Positions 8,592-18,068 are shown, counted from the first letter of the stretch. The stretch is 64,000 nt of DNA from DATFVA01 sp963832355 (GCA_963832355.1 CAWHTX010000014.1:558001-622000), one strand, 5' to 3'. Notes: a model not told the origin generated them from the letters alone. Program-made: numbers and translations.

Positions 8592-10910
8592 TTAATCCTT
8601 TTCTATCTCTTCAGGTATTACCTCTTCACCACACTGGGGACACTTGAGATAATTTCCTTTTTTAACTGAATATCTTTTTTCCATGTAAGCCGAATCTTTA
8701 TTAGGACACTCCTGTGGTATAGGTTTATACCAGCTTACAAAATCACAATCAGGATATCGGGAACAGCCGTAAAATAGTCGGCCTTTCCTGGATTTTCTCT
8801 CCACTATATCACCTTCTTTACATTTAGGACAGCTTACGCCCAAAGTGATATTTTTAACAAAATCGCACTCAGGATATCTTTCACAGCCGATAAATCTTCC
8901 GAACTTACCCTCCCTGTAAACTGTCCGGGCACCACACTTTTCACATTTTTCACCGGTATATTCCGGTTCCTGGTGCTGTGCAGCTATTTCTTTCAGGGAT
9001 TTAATGTTCTTGCATTCAGGATAATTACTGCACGCCAGAAATTTACCAAATCTTCCAACCTTTATCACCATTTCATGCCCGCATTCGTCACAATAAATCT
9101 TATCAACCTTATCTTCAACAGATTTAAGTGCCTTCGAGAACGGTTTATAGAAATCATTCAGAACGTTTTCATATTGGTTATCACCCTGCGCAATCTGGTC
9201 CAGTTCTCCTTCCATTGCGGCTGTAAAATCCTCATTTATGATATTCGGGAAATTCTGTACAAGTATATCATTCACTGTTTTGCCGAGGGAAGTCGGTATA
9301 AGTTTTCTTTCCTCCTGGTTCACATACTTTCTATCCTGGATAGTGCTGACTATTAGGGAATAAGTACTTGGTCTGCCAATACCCTTGCTTTCCAGTTCCT
9401 TTATCAGAGAACTTTCCGTAAAACGTGCCGGCGGCCTGGTGAAATGTTGTGTCTTATAGAGTTCTTCAAGTCCGAGATTATCATCCTTTTCCATGCCAAG
9501 AGGTATCTTTTCATTTCTGTATTCCTCTTTTTCTTCGGCACCGTCCTTCTTCTCCATCATTTCTTCATAAACTTTTTGATACCCGCTGAATTTCACTGCA
9601 TTTCCAAAAGCCTTGAATAAAAATTCGCCGGCAGTAATCGCAATTACAGTAGTTTCAAAAATTGCAGGTTTCATCTGTGATGCAACAAAGCGGTTCCATA
9701 TTAATTCATAAACCTGCAAAGATTTTTTGTCCAGACTCCCTTTGACTTTATCTGGAGTAAATTCAAGGGAAGTCGGTCTAATTGCCTCGTGCGCATCCTG
9801 CACATTTTCTTTTTTATTGCCGAAAACATTAGCTGAATCCGGCACATATTCTTTTCCATAATTATCTTTTATATAATCACGGACCGAAGGTAGAACTTCA
9901 TCACTTATCCTGGTTGAGTCAGTGCGCATATAAGTTATTAGCCCCTGGGTTCCGGCTTTACCTAAGTCGACACCTTCGTAAAGTTTCTGTGCGATCATCA
10001 TCGTCTGTTTTGGCCGCATTCGCAGTCTGCGAGATGCTTCCTGCTGGAGGGTACTTGTAATGAACGGAGCCGGAGCATTACGTTTTGTATTTCTCTTCGT
10101 AATGTCGGTAATCTTAAATTCTTTTTTACTGCTTATCCTGTTGAAATAGTCCCCTGCCGTCTCTTCATTGCCCAATGCCACATACTCGCTTAAAAACTCA
10201 TCCCATTCTTTCTGGTTCATCTTTGGTTTAGGAGGAACCTTAATATCCTTGCCTTCTATACTGAACAGCTTCGCTTTAAATGTTTCATCCTTATCAGTCT
10301 TAAAGATTGCCCAGATAGACCAGTACTCAGTGATTATAAATCTATCAATCTCAGCTTCCCTGTCGCAGATAAGTTTTAATGCAACTGACTGAACCCTTCC
10401 TGCAGACAATGAACTGCTGCCGGAAAGTTCAATGATAGCTTTCCAGAGGAACGGGCTGATCTGGTAACCGATTATACGGTCCATTACACGTCTTGCTCTT
10501 TGAGAACTAACAAGGTTCTCATCTATAGCACGGGGGGCTTTCATAGCTTTTTGCACACCCGTTTTGGTAATCTCATTAAAAAGTACCCGAAAAACTTTTG
10601 AGTCTCCGCTTCCGTTAAGGATATCTGCTATATCCTGTGCAATTGCCTCTCCTTCCCGGTCGGGGTCAGTTGCTATATAAATATTCCTGCTTTTTGAAGC
10701 AAGAGATTTTATTTTTTTAACGGTATCTCCCTTACCTCTGATCGTAACGAACTGTGGTTTATAACCATTTTCCAGTTCCACACCTAGTTTCGTTTTGGGA
10801 AGATTACGTATGTGACCTACTGTAGCTTCAACATGAAAATCTTTGCCTAAATATTTATTAATAGTTTTTGCCTTGGCGGGTGACTCAACCAGCACTAAAT
10901 TCTTACTCAT
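8592..10910 (-). CDS. topA: DNA topoisomerase I (type IA)
   Basis: Relaxes negative supercoils through a 5'-phosphotyrosine intermediate. 772 aa. Toprim domain at the N-terminus (VESPAKAKTINKYLG, DPDREGEA at 82-89), catalytic Tyr327 in LITYMRTDSTR, and IGRPSTYSLIVSTI later in the core. The C-terminus carries three complete four-cysteine zinc ribbons (CDECGHEM...CSNYPEC, CEKCGART...CERYPEC, CPKCKEGD...CSRYPDC) and a final unpaired CPQCGEE half. Upstream is the smg-like gene at 17 nt and downstream xerD at 0 nt. Full length and apparently intact. Confidence 0.97.
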   Translation of the reverse strand: MSKNLVLVESPAKAKTINKYLGKDFHVEATVGHIRNLPKTKLGVELENGYKPQFVTIRGKGDTVKKIKSLASKSRNIYIATDPDREGEAIAQDIADILNGSGDSKVFRVLFNEITKTGVQKAMKAPRAIDENLVSSQRARRVMDRIIGYQISPFLWKAIIELSGSSSLSAGRVQSVALKLICDREAEIDRFIITEYWSIWAIFKTDKDETFKAKLFSIEGKDIKVPPKPKMNQKEWDEFLSEYVALGNEETAGDYFNRISSKKEFKITDITKRNTKRNAPAPFITSTLQQEASRRLRMRPKQTMMIAQKLYEGVDLGKAGTQGLITYMRTDSTRISDEVLPSVRDYIKDNYGKEYVPDSANVFGNKKENVQDAHEAIRPTSLEFTPDKVKGSLDKKSLQVYELIWNRFVASQMKPAIFETTVIAITAGEFLFKAFGNAVKFSGYQKVYEEMMEKKDGAEEKEEYRNEKIPLGMEKDDNLGLEELYKTQHFTRPPARFTESSLIKELESKGIGRPSTYSLIVSTIQDRKYVNQEERKLIPTSLGKTVNDILVQNFPNIINEDFTAAMEGELDQIAQGDNQYENVLNDFYKPFSKALKSVEDKVDKIYCDECGHEMVIKVGRFGKFLACSNYPECKNIKSLKEIAAQHQEPEYTGEKCEKCGARTVYREGKFGRFIGCERYPECDFVKNITLGVSCPKCKEGDIVERKSRKGRLFYGCSRYPDCDFVSWYKPIPQECPNKDSAYMEKRYSVKKGNYLKCPQCGEEVIPEEIEKD

Positions 10911-10927
10911 AACTTACCAGTTTTTCC

Positions 10928-11386
10928 TCAATTAATTGTATCAGATGAATATAACAATAATCTGCTTCCCGGAAGTGTAAGAGTATTTACCTCAAGAAAC
11001 AAAGATATAATAATTACATTTATCGATTCAGTATTTATTAATTCACGGGGGAATAACTTAAGTTCTTCGATGATAATTTCCAAATCAAGATTAGTCAGCA
11101 AGCCGATATTATTAAGGTGAAGGAGATAGCTGAAACTATCAATTCCTATGAGAGATTTTTCTTCTTCTGAAAATATTCTCTTTCCTCTGGTAACTAATTC
11201 TTCATGTTCGGCTTCCTCACCCAAATCCCTGATTTTCTTTTCATATATCCAGCTGAACGCAGTTGCCAGAATATTCTTATTGTATCTTTTACTGATTTTT
11301 ATTTCATCCATGGCCTGATCTAAAGAACGGGTTTTATCCAGATTTTCAAATATATCTGCTAATAAATTTACAATTTCCGTTACCAT
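10928..11386 (-). CDS. smg: Smg/DUF494 family protein
   Basis: 152 aa, predicted mostly helical, with no catalytic motif. It begins MVTEIVNLLADIFENLDKTR and contains the family-typical central helix KNILATAFSWIYEK and the C-terminal segment LLHLNNIGLLTNLDLEIIIE. I recognise it as DUF494 (Smg of E. coli, about 157 aa), whose molecular function is not established. The immediate downstream gene is topA, the same neighbour as in gammaproteobacteria, which supports both the assignment and a link to DNA topology or processing. The ATG at 11386 is in a tight operon (12 nt after ybeY). Confidence 0.75.
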   Translation of the reverse strand: MVTEIVNLLADIFENLDKTRSLDQAMDEIKISKRYNKNILATAFSWIYEKKIRDLGEEAEHEELVTRGKRIFSEEEKSLIGIDSFSYLLHLNNIGLLTNLDLEIIIEELKLFPRELINTESINVIIISLFLEVNTLTLPGSRLLLYSSDTIN

Positions 11387-11398
11387 TGTTTTCCTGAT

Positions 11399-11827
11399 TT
11401 ATGCTATTAAAAACATATACTTATTTACCAGTCTATTTTCCATCCTTTTCATCACAATCTGCTTTTTGTGACTTCTATCATCATATCCCAGGAGATGAAG
11501 AACACCATGTATTACTAATCTCATCAATTCTTGTTCCAAAGAAACATTGTATTTTTTTGCGTTTCTTGCCGCGTCCTGCAATGAAATATACAATTCCGAG
11601 TCGAATAACTTCTTATTTTTACTGTAATCAAAGGTAATAATATCTGTAAAATAGTAATGGTGAAGAAATTTTTTGTTGATATTGAGAAGATCTTCTGAAG
11701 AGACAAAATTGATTAGAAGAGACTCTATGCTAAATCCGAACTCTTTTTTTAATGCAGAAATCAGTTTGTGGAAAAAAATTTTGTTAATATCTTTTTGTAC
11801 AGAATTTATTATAAGGTTTCTTACCAA
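11399..11827 (-). CDS. ybeY: Endoribonuclease YbeY (rRNA maturation factor)
   Basis: Metal-dependent RNase for 16S rRNA 3'-end maturation and ribosome quality control. 142 aa. The signature reads VIHGVLHLLGYDD: His107 and His111 are present, but the third ligand position of the canonical HGxLHLxGYDH is Asp117. I believe an acidic residue here is common in the Bacteroidota side of the family, so this is probably still an active site. The start is TTG at 11827, supported by GGAAG 7 nt upstream and by the absence of a better start before the conserved N-terminus. It lies between the MBL-fold gene and smg with 12-13 nt gaps. Confidence 0.9.
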   Translation of the reverse strand: MVRNLIINSVQKDINKIFFHKLISALKKEFGFSIESLLINFVSSEDLLNINKKFLHHYYFTDIITFDYSKNKKLFDSELYISLQDAARNAKKYNVSLEQELMRLVIHGVLHLLGYDDRSHKKQIVMKRMENRLVNKYMFLIA

Positions 11828-11840
11828 TTTCAGCTTCCAG

Positions 11841-12707
11841 CTATAGTGTAATAGTCAAACCTTCTTCTGCAGCAATACAGTTCACGGTTGATCCGAACTC
11901 TCTTATACAGGATCTGGTTTCCTCAAGTATTTCATCTATTTTGCGATCAGTAAATTCCGGGTTGTAATGAAAAAAAATAAAGTTTTTCACCTCGGCAAGC
12001 ATTGCAAAATGAGCAAGTGCCAGGCTGCTTGAATGGCCCCAACCCGGCCTGACTTTAATAAGTTCATCAAACATCATATCATGAATAAGATAATCACAAC
12101 CCGAGCAAAATTCTATCAGTTCTTTATTTTTTTCAAATATTTTCTCTTCGAGATTGGACTTGTTCTCTCCTTCTACATCCAGCTCATTATCTGTCATGTA
12201 CACAATACTCCTGCCGTTTTCTTTAAGCTTGAATGTTAATGTAGGCGAGGGATGATAAACACTTAATGTATCTATCGAAGCTCCGTCCAGTTTAAATGAT
12301 TCATTAGGAGTAAGGTTTTTGAACCTGATATCTGCAGCAACCTCATCAATTTTTATCGGGAAGTAGTCTTTCTCCATCTGACTGCTGAGAAGCTTCTGTA
12401 TACTCCGTTCACTTCCGGGAACTCCATAAAATGTAACCTGTCTTCCCGCCTGATACATTGGTGTGAAAAATGGAATACCCTGGATATGATCCCAGTGATA
12501 ATGACTAAGCAGAATATTGAAAGGCTGATCAATGTTATTTTTAACGATATAATTTCCCAGTCCTCTTATACCCGTACCCGCATCAAGAATAATTATCTTT
12601 CCCCCGGATGTACGTATCTCAACACAGGGTGTATTGCCTCCGTATTTAAGCGTACTATTTCCGGGAACAGGGATACTTCCTCTTGTTCCCCAGAACTTTA
12701 TATACAT
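11841..12707 (-). CDS. MBL-fold metallohydrolase
   Basis: 288 aa of the metallo-beta-lactamase superfamily, most like the GTRGSIPVPG group that contains phosphodiesterase- and RNase Z-like members. Visible are FWGTRGSIPVPGNSTLKYGG at the N-terminus, LDAGTGIRGLG near 41-51, the metal motif SHYHWDHIQG (His69, His71, Asp73, His74), a later HDMMFDE and GWGHSSSLALAHFAM, and HYNPEF near the C-terminus. All binuclear-zinc ligands seem present. The actual substrate (cyclic nucleotide, RNA or other phosphodiester) is unknown. The stop is 13 nt before ybeY and the start 5 nt after the gamma-carbonic-anhydrase-like gene. Confidence 0.88.
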   Translation of the reverse strand: MYIKFWGTRGSIPVPGNSTLKYGGNTPCVEIRTSGGKIIILDAGTGIRGLGNYIVKNNIDQPFNILLSHYHWDHIQGIPFFTPMYQAGRQVTFYGVPGSERSIQKLLSSQMEKDYFPIKIDEVAADIRFKNLTPNESFKLDGASIDTLSVYHPSPTLTFKLKENGRSIVYMTDNELDVEGENKSNLEEKIFEKNKELIEFCSGCDYLIHDMMFDELIKVRPGWGHSSSLALAHFAMLAEVKNFIFFHYNPEFTDRKIDEILEETRSCIREFGSTVNCIAAEEGLTITL

Positions 12708-12712
12708 GGATT

Positions 12713-13276
12713 CTATTCAGCCTTTTTTAATGATTCTATCGTTATCTCCGTATATTTACGGTATCTCGCTGCTGATTCAGCTATATCATTTATTTCAACT
12801 TCGGTCAGATCCCTGATTATTTTTGCCGGGACTCCTGCGGCAAGTTTTCCAGAAGGAACCCGGAATCCGGGAGTGATCACAGCTCCGGCAGCAACCATTG
12901 AATTTTTTTCGATCAATGCACCGTCCAGGATTACTGCTCCCATCCCAATTAAACAAAGATCTTTTAATGTACATCCATGCAGGGTAACCGAATGTCCTAT
13001 TGTAACTCTGTTTCCTATATTCAGAGGGAAACGGCCGTTTGTTACATGAAGCATGGAACAGTCCTGAATATTGCTCAATTTACCAATTGAAATATAATGA
13101 ACGTCCCCCCTTATAACTGTGTTATACCAAACACTTGAAAATTCATCAATTTTAACATTTCCAATGACCTTCACTCCCGAAGCTAAGAATACACTATTAT
13201 GAATTTCAGGATAATATTCAAGGTACGGAAAAAGTTTATTCTCGGGAGTTATTCTGTGAATTTTGGTGGTATCCAT
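12713..13276 (-). CDS. Gamma-carbonic anhydrase family protein (left-handed beta helix)
   Basis: About 187-192 aa of hexapeptide repeats forming a trimeric left-handed beta helix, like YrdA/PaaY/CaiE. Characteristic strings are WYNTVIRGDVHYISIGKLS, NIQDCSMLHVTNG and NRVTIGHSVTLHGCTLK; the three zinc-type histidines are in LHV, IGHSV and TLHGC. Activity as carbonic anhydrase is often absent in this subfamily, so only the fold and metal site are claimed. Two starts are possible: ATG at 13276 (chosen, with GAAGAG upstream) and ATG at 13291. Both overlap the end of the DUF3108 gene by 28-43 nt, implying translational coupling. Confidence 0.88.
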   Translation of the reverse strand: MDTTKIHRITPENKLFPYLEYYPEIHNSVFLASGVKVIGNVKIDEFSSVWYNTVIRGDVHYISIGKLSNIQDCSMLHVTNGRFPLNIGNRVTIGHSVTLHGCTLKDLCLIGMGAVILDGALIEKNSMVAAGAVITPGFRVPSGKLAAGVPAKIIRDLTEVEINDIAESAARYRKYTEITIESLKKAE

Positions 13277-14061
13277 CCTTCTCTCTTCCATGACTTCAGT
13301 TCAAGCGTTATATTACCAATGATAACTTTCATTTTTGCAAGTACAGGTATTGCTGCTTCATCAGCAGTAAACCAGCCCTCAAAATAACCTGTAAGACCAA
13401 ATACACTTATGAAATCAGTCTCTCCGTCCAGCCTTACACAGGCTATATCGTAATCAACCGCATCAATTGAAATTCCCTCTTCAATATCATAAAAATTAAG
13501 TTTGGTAATCACTTTATCTTCTGTCACAAAGCATGGGACATCCTCACTTTTTATGTGCCCGGTGTTCATCCTTGCATAATAAAAAATTGAGAGTCCATCC
13601 TGGTATTTTTTGTCAGCGGTGGTGGTTGAATCTGTCCAGACCTGCGGCGGATTTACTTTCCCTTTTCTTATATGTATCAGATTTTTATCATAATTAAAAT
13701 TGTATTCTGTATATGCTGTATATTCATCCCCGATGATCAGGGCCTTGAAATAATCTGAATACAAATTCTGATCGACAAAACTTTGGTATATCTGATGAAG
13801 GTCAACAAAAGGAACCCCCGAATAAGAATCTATGTAAGCATAAGTGATATAGAAAGTTCTTCCATTTACGGTTTTTTTATCTTTAACTTTTATCCGGACT
13901 TCACCCAGGTTCATCACTGAATATTTTACAACGTAGGTAAGCTCTTCCCCGACCTGAATTTTTTTATCGGAATAAAAACCGGATTTTATAAGCTGGCTTT
14001 CAGATTTTTGAGCCAGAAGAACAGCGGGCAGCAGTAGAAAAAGAAAAATCCCTCTTTTCAT
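13249..14061 (-). CDS. Secreted DUF3108 family protein
   Basis: 270 aa with a signal peptide (MKRGIFLFLLLPAVLLAQ) and an otherwise beta-rich exported domain. The sequence fits DUF3108: GEELTYVVKYSVMNLGEVRI near residue 38, then a segment about a Y-x-Y-x-D turn and QIYQSFVDQNLYSDYF. Function is unknown; related periplasmic proteins are found with envelope genes. It overlaps the upstream ctp gene as ATGA and overlaps the following gamma-CA gene, so the three are probably co-translated. The C-terminus ends WKREGWIPPKFTE. Confidence 0.82.
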   Translation of the reverse strand: MKRGIFLFLLLPAVLLAQKSESQLIKSGFYSDKKIQVGEELTYVVKYSVMNLGEVRIKVKDKKTVNGRTFYITYAYIDSYSGVPFVDLHQIYQSFVDQNLYSDYFKALIIGDEYTAYTEYNFNYDKNLIHIRKGKVNPPQVWTDSTTTADKKYQDGLSIFYYARMNTGHIKSEDVPCFVTEDKVITKLNFYDIEEGISIDAVDYDIACVRLDGETDFISVFGLTGYFEGWFTADEAAIPVLAKMKVIIGNITLELKSWKREGWIPPKFTE

Positions 14062-15671
14062 TTTAAATTGGCCAGGTCTTTTGCCTCGTCAAATAAAGTG
14101 ACAGCTTTCAGCAGCTGGTTATCGGATTGCAGCAGGACTGAGTACCAACCTTTGTTTTTCCAGAAATTCCGGGCAATTTGAGCTTTAAGCCTGTTGAGGA
14201 TATAGTTTCGATCCTTCAGGAATTCTTTGGAATTATATTTTACATTCTTTGATGCTGCAAATTTCGTAAAGTTTTGGATATCCTTATCCGACAAGGTGAA
14301 ATTATTAATAAATCCATCCAGGTTTTCATTGTATTTACTCTGAAGGTCTTTTCCCTTACTGTCGAGATACTTTAATGTAAACTGGTAGAAAACATTATTC
14401 TTCAACAGCTCTGTCGTATATTCTGTAAATTCTTTTGACTTAACTATGTAATCAGGAGTTATGCCCCCGCCGCCGTATACTATACGTCCGGAATTCGTTT
14501 TATATACCGGCAGGCTGGAATCTTTTTCTGCCGAATGATACAAGTTATCACCCTCTTTTTCGACGCCATTGCCGGCTTCCGAATAATATTCCTCCTTATC
14601 TTTGAGATCTTTGTAATCTCTCTGTATGAGTCTTCCCGAGGGAGTATAATAACGGGAAATAGTGAGCCTCAGGGCAGAATTATCAGGGAGATCAAACTGT
14701 CTTTGTACAAGTCCTTTACCGAAGGTTGTTTCGCCAACAATAAGTCCCCTATCCCAATCCTGCACCGCACCCGATACAATTTCACTCGCCGAAGCACTTC
14801 CATTATTCACAAGGACTATCAATGGTATTTTCTCAAAATCAGAAGCATCAGATGCAAAATATTCTTCATCGAATTCGCTTCTTCTTCCTTTAGTATAGAC
14901 AATTTTTTTCTGGCCCGAGATGAACAAATCAGCTGTTTTTACAGCCTGGCTAAGGTATCCGCCCGGATTTCCTCTCAGATCCAGTATCAACTGCTGCATA
15001 CCCTTTTTCTTCAGATCGTTCAAGGCGTCTTTTACTTCATCGTACGTCGTCTCAGAAAACCTTGATACACTAATATACCCGGTTACATCATTAAACATCA
15101 GGTGAGTATCTACAGAATAAAGAGGTATCTTGTCTCTTGTGATTTCGTATTCGATTGTCTTATCCGCTTCCGGACGATAAATGGTTACCTTAACGGTGGT
15201 TCCCGCATCTCCACGCAATTTTTTCATCACCTCATCATTTGATAGACCGATTGCATCATTACCACTGATTTTGATAATACGATCGCCCGGTAATATTCCC
15301 AGGGCCTCACTGGGTCCGCCGGTAATAGGAGATACGACTGTTATGGTGTCGTTGACTACCTGGAATTCAATCCCTATTCCCTCGAAATCGCCACGAAATG
15401 ATTCTTCGATCCCTTTAACCTGATCTGCCGGAATATAAACGGAATGCGGATCGAGTTTATCCAGCATTCCATTAATTGCGGCATCAACCAGCTTTGGAGT
15501 GTCAACCTGTTCAACATAATATTTTTCAGTATATGTAAGAACATCATTGAACTTAATAATGCTGTCTCTGAGATTATCATCAGAAAATATCTTTTCGATC
15601 TGTGTCCCGAGCACTATTCCTAAGGTAAGAATAATGACGAGTGATGAGATCCTGAATCCGCCGGGTTTCAT
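14058..15671 (-). CDS. ctpA: S41 family C-terminal processing protease
   Basis: Periplasmic serine protease of the Ctp/Prc type. 537 aa: an N-terminal membrane anchor or uncleaved signal (SSLVIILTLGIVLG), a conserved helical lead-in (MLDKLDPHSVYIP), a PDZ domain at about 95-170 (EGIGIEFQ...ILPGDRIIKISG), and the S41 core with LILDLRGNPGGYLSQAV. The Ser-Lys dyad is present: serines in NGSASASEIVSGA at 290-302 and Lys319 in TTFGKGLVQ. A C-terminal extension of about 130 residues is helical. The ATG at 15671 has GGAG 5 nt upstream. Likely substrates are envelope proteins, perhaps processed with the neighbouring secreted proteins, but that is inference. Confidence 0.95.
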   Translation of the reverse strand: MKPGGFRISSLVIILTLGIVLGTQIEKIFSDDNLRDSIIKFNDVLTYTEKYYVEQVDTPKLVDAAINGMLDKLDPHSVYIPADQVKGIEESFRGDFEGIGIEFQVVNDTITVVSPITGGPSEALGILPGDRIIKISGNDAIGLSNDEVMKKLRGDAGTTVKVTIYRPEADKTIEYEITRDKIPLYSVDTHLMFNDVTGYISVSRFSETTYDEVKDALNDLKKKGMQQLILDLRGNPGGYLSQAVKTADLFISGQKKIVYTKGRRSEFDEEYFASDASDFEKIPLIVLVNNGSASASEIVSGAVQDWDRGLIVGETTFGKGLVQRQFDLPDNSALRLTISRYYTPSGRLIQRDYKDLKDKEEYYSEAGNGVEKEGDNLYHSAEKDSSLPVYKTNSGRIVYGGGGITPDYIVKSKEFTEYTTELLKNNVFYQFTLKYLDSKGKDLQSKYNENLDGFINNFTLSDKDIQNFTKFAASKNVKYNSKEFLKDRNYILNRLKAQIARNFWKNKGWYSVLLQSDNQLLKAVTLFDEAKDLANLK

Positions 15672-15681
15672 TAATTCTCCA

Positions 15682-17340
15682 TTAAATTTTCATACTTAGA
15701 GAGAAAATAATATTAAACATTTCGCTGTTAATTGTCTGCAGCGTTTCATTTATATAATTCAGATTGAGCGTGATAAAATATTGATTCACCGGCTCGTAAA
15801 TCATAGCCAGAGAATAATACCTGGAATATTCCTTGTACCCATCCAGGAATGTAACATGCTCTGAATCAAATGTGCGGTGTCCAAGATTAATATCCCCGCC
15901 CACATTTTGAAGCACTGAGCCGTCTGCAGCAAGCGGATTTGCTCCATGAATTTTATAATTGAAAAGCAGCGATAGTTCAAACCTGTGATTAAACCTATAA
16001 TTTATTTCTGTTAAAAACAATTCACTGTTGGGCTCAGTGAATGAACTCAGGTTATATCCGTAGCTTGTAAAATTGTTCCTGATAAGCCGATGTGTATAGA
16101 CATAAGGATCAATTTTGGTATACTGAAGTTTTATGCCGAGCGGGAGAAATTTATAAAAGAGTTCTGAGTTTATGCCTGCATCAATTATGGTCTGATTACC
16201 CCACCACCCTGTCCCAAGCTTCCCGAAAGTAATATCATCAACCAGGAGTGATGCATAGAGTTTTAATCCTTCAATACTCTTATTATTGATATCAAAAAAA
16301 AGCATCGCATTATCACGGTCACGGTTCGAGTGTTCAACAGATTTATAAAAACTGAAGGGGTTAAGGTAACTAAGATCCAGCGGTCTCTCACCGTATATTA
16401 TAACTTCACCGACCCCCAGGTTCAGGTGTTTTGAGATATCGAATGCGATTCTATGATAAGCCATATATTTACTTTCAACTACATGCACTCCTCCTGTAAC
16501 GGTGTCCTGTGCATATGACTCCCTGCCCAGCAGCTGACCATGAAAAAATGAATAACTGAAAAACTTATATTTAATATTCATTCCGAGATAGTCGAATAAT
16601 GGTGCGCTGTTCCCGAGGATCATCTTGTCCGGTCCATACCCTATATTCATCCTGTCTCTGCCGTACTTAAATCTGATCAGATTAAAATCGGCTGTAATAT
16701 ATCCTTCTGTTTCATCAAAAAATGTCTCAGAAGGATTTTCGTTTAACTTGTAATTGTATCGTAAATCTGATTTCAGATAAGCAGCATCCCTGTCGCCAAA
16801 TACATTTCCATCAGTTCCTTTTATGAAAAATCCGAATTTATCCAGAATAGTCCCTCTTATTTCTCCGCCGACTATTCCGAGGAATGCTGAAGATCTGTAA
16901 TCATTCCTGATATCATTTTTAAGAAGGAGGTTTCCCTCCCCGGTAAGATTTATAAAAAGATTAATATTCTTTGGATTGCTGTAGAAGTATAAATATTTTT
17001 GTTTCTGAGAGAGAAAATCATATCCATCACCAGCTATAATCTTTTCCGATTCATTAAGTTTTCCGTATAGTTCATATTCAAACTCAATTTTCAGATCCCC
17101 GAGGAATTCCAGGTCAGACCGATCAAGCACTGATTCAGCAGCTATCACTCTTTTTATATAGCCGGCTATTTCACCACGTGTCTTTGGGATCTCGAAGGAA
17201 TTGTAATCCGGAATTATCTGGAGAGTTTCCATTCGCTCAAGAAATCCATAAACCCTGTTGTCTGATGCAACATATTCTGACTGAGAAAAGGCAAGTGTTG
17301 TTAAGAATACAAATGAAATAATTATTAGAGTCAGACGCAT
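15682..17340 (-). CDS. Outer-membrane beta-barrel, capsule-assembly Wzi-like
   Basis: 552 aa with a clean signal peptide (MRLTLIIISFVFLTTLAFSQ) and a sequence of alternating hydrophobic/polar strands ending in an aromatic-rich barrel tail. The mid-region string KYGRDRMNIGYGPDKMILGN followed by SAPLFDYLGMNIKYKFFS resembles the Wzi capsule-assembly family, where a similar G-R-x-x-x-x-W/Y-G-P motif occurs. An N-terminal helical domain precedes the barrel. The TAA/ATG overlap with the upstream glycosyltransferase 2 gene supports a surface-polysaccharide role. I could not compare with a database; a generic outer-membrane barrel is the fallback. Confidence 0.65.
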   Translation of the reverse strand: MRLTLIIISFVFLTTLAFSQSEYVASDNRVYGFLERMETLQIIPDYNSFEIPKTRGEIAGYIKRVIAAESVLDRSDLEFLGDLKIEFEYELYGKLNESEKIIAGDGYDFLSQKQKYLYFYSNPKNINLFINLTGEGNLLLKNDIRNDYRSSAFLGIVGGEIRGTILDKFGFFIKGTDGNVFGDRDAAYLKSDLRYNYKLNENPSETFFDETEGYITADFNLIRFKYGRDRMNIGYGPDKMILGNSAPLFDYLGMNIKYKFFSYSFFHGQLLGRESYAQDTVTGGVHVVESKYMAYHRIAFDISKHLNLGVGEVIIYGERPLDLSYLNPFSFYKSVEHSNRDRDNAMLFFDINNKSIEGLKLYASLLVDDITFGKLGTGWWGNQTIIDAGINSELFYKFLPLGIKLQYTKIDPYVYTHRLIRNNFTSYGYNLSSFTEPNSELFLTEINYRFNHRFELSLLFNYKIHGANPLAADGSVLQNVGGDINLGHRTFDSEHVTFLDGYKEYSRYYSLAMIYEPVNQYFITLNLNYINETLQTINSEMFNIIFSLSMKI

Positions 17341-18068
17341 TATCTAACCTGCTCCCAGATTTTTGAAATGGATTTATTTTTAAACCAGACTGATATCCCG
17401 TTCTTTATCCACATCCAGGTCACGGAAAAATATCCTCTTTTCCGGAACCTTCTGGGAGATTCATATACCCGCAGCCTTTCGGTAAACAATATTTCACCTT
17501 CACTTCTTATTCTTCTATACAGATCAAAATCTTCTCCTGCAGCAAAATTCTCATTATATCCGCCCAGTTTTCTGAATATTTCCTTTTTGATAATATGACA
17601 TTCTCCTCTTCCCATACCAACACCTGCGTTATTGAGGAACTGGAAATAATGGTTATAACAGTAGTGGAAAATTTTATCAAGCGTACCGGCCTGTTCAGGA
17701 TAAATGGAAACGTACCCGGTTATTGCCAGGTAATCACGCGTCTGAAAATTACTATCTATGAACCGGAAAAAATTCAGAGGATCTTCTATACGAACATCAC
17801 CATTAAAGAAAACCAGTATATCACCCGAGGCCAATGCCGCTCCTATATTTCTTCCTTCAGCTATTGTTTGAAGTTTATCTCCGGTATGAACTGTCACTAT
17901 ATCCGAATAGTCAAGTGCAATCTTAACAGTTTCATCTTTACTCCCGCCGTCAGATACAATTATTTCGGGTTTGCATATTTCTTCCAGCCGGGAATCAGTC
18001 AACTGCTTTAAAAGATCAGGCAGGAGTTTTTCTTCATTTAAAGTTGGAATTATTATACTGTACTTCAA
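17340..18068 (-). CDS. Family 2 glycosyltransferase
   Basis: 242 aa, single GT-A domain with no obvious membrane helix. The family-2 start is textbook: YSIIIPTLNEEKLLPDLLKQ, VSDGGSKDETVKIA, then AEGRNIGAALASGDILVFFN with the metal-binding FNGDV, and later GAGEDFDLYRRIR as the acceptor-side acidic motif. Donor and acceptor are unknown. The start is TTG at 18068, forced by the conserved first strand directly behind it and supported by AGGA 7 nt upstream. The stop overlaps the start of the Wzi-like gene (TAATG), so the two are likely to work on the same surface glycan. Confidence 0.88.
   Translation of the reverse strand: MKYSIIIPTLNEEKLLPDLLKQLTDSRLEEICKPEIIVSDGGSKDETVKIALDYSDIVTVHTGDKLQTIAEGRNIGAALASGDILVFFNGDVRIEDPLNFFRFIDSNFQTRDYLAITGYVSIYPEQAGTLDKIFHYCYNHYFQFLNNAGVGMGRGECHIIKKEIFRKLGGYNENFAAGEDFDLYRRIRSEGEILFTERLRVYESPRRFRKRGYFSVTWMWIKNGISVWFKNKSISKIWEQVR

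Noticed and set aside
11399..11827. YbeY inactive because the third metal ligand is Asp
   Set aside because: Asp can bind zinc and an acidic residue here is, as far as I recall, normal for related phyla, so no claim of inactivity is made.
12486..13049. 187-codon plus-strand open frame opposite the MBL and gamma-CA genes
   Set aside because: It lies antisense to two well conserved genes, has no ribosome site and its translation shows no family features; it is a shadow frame.
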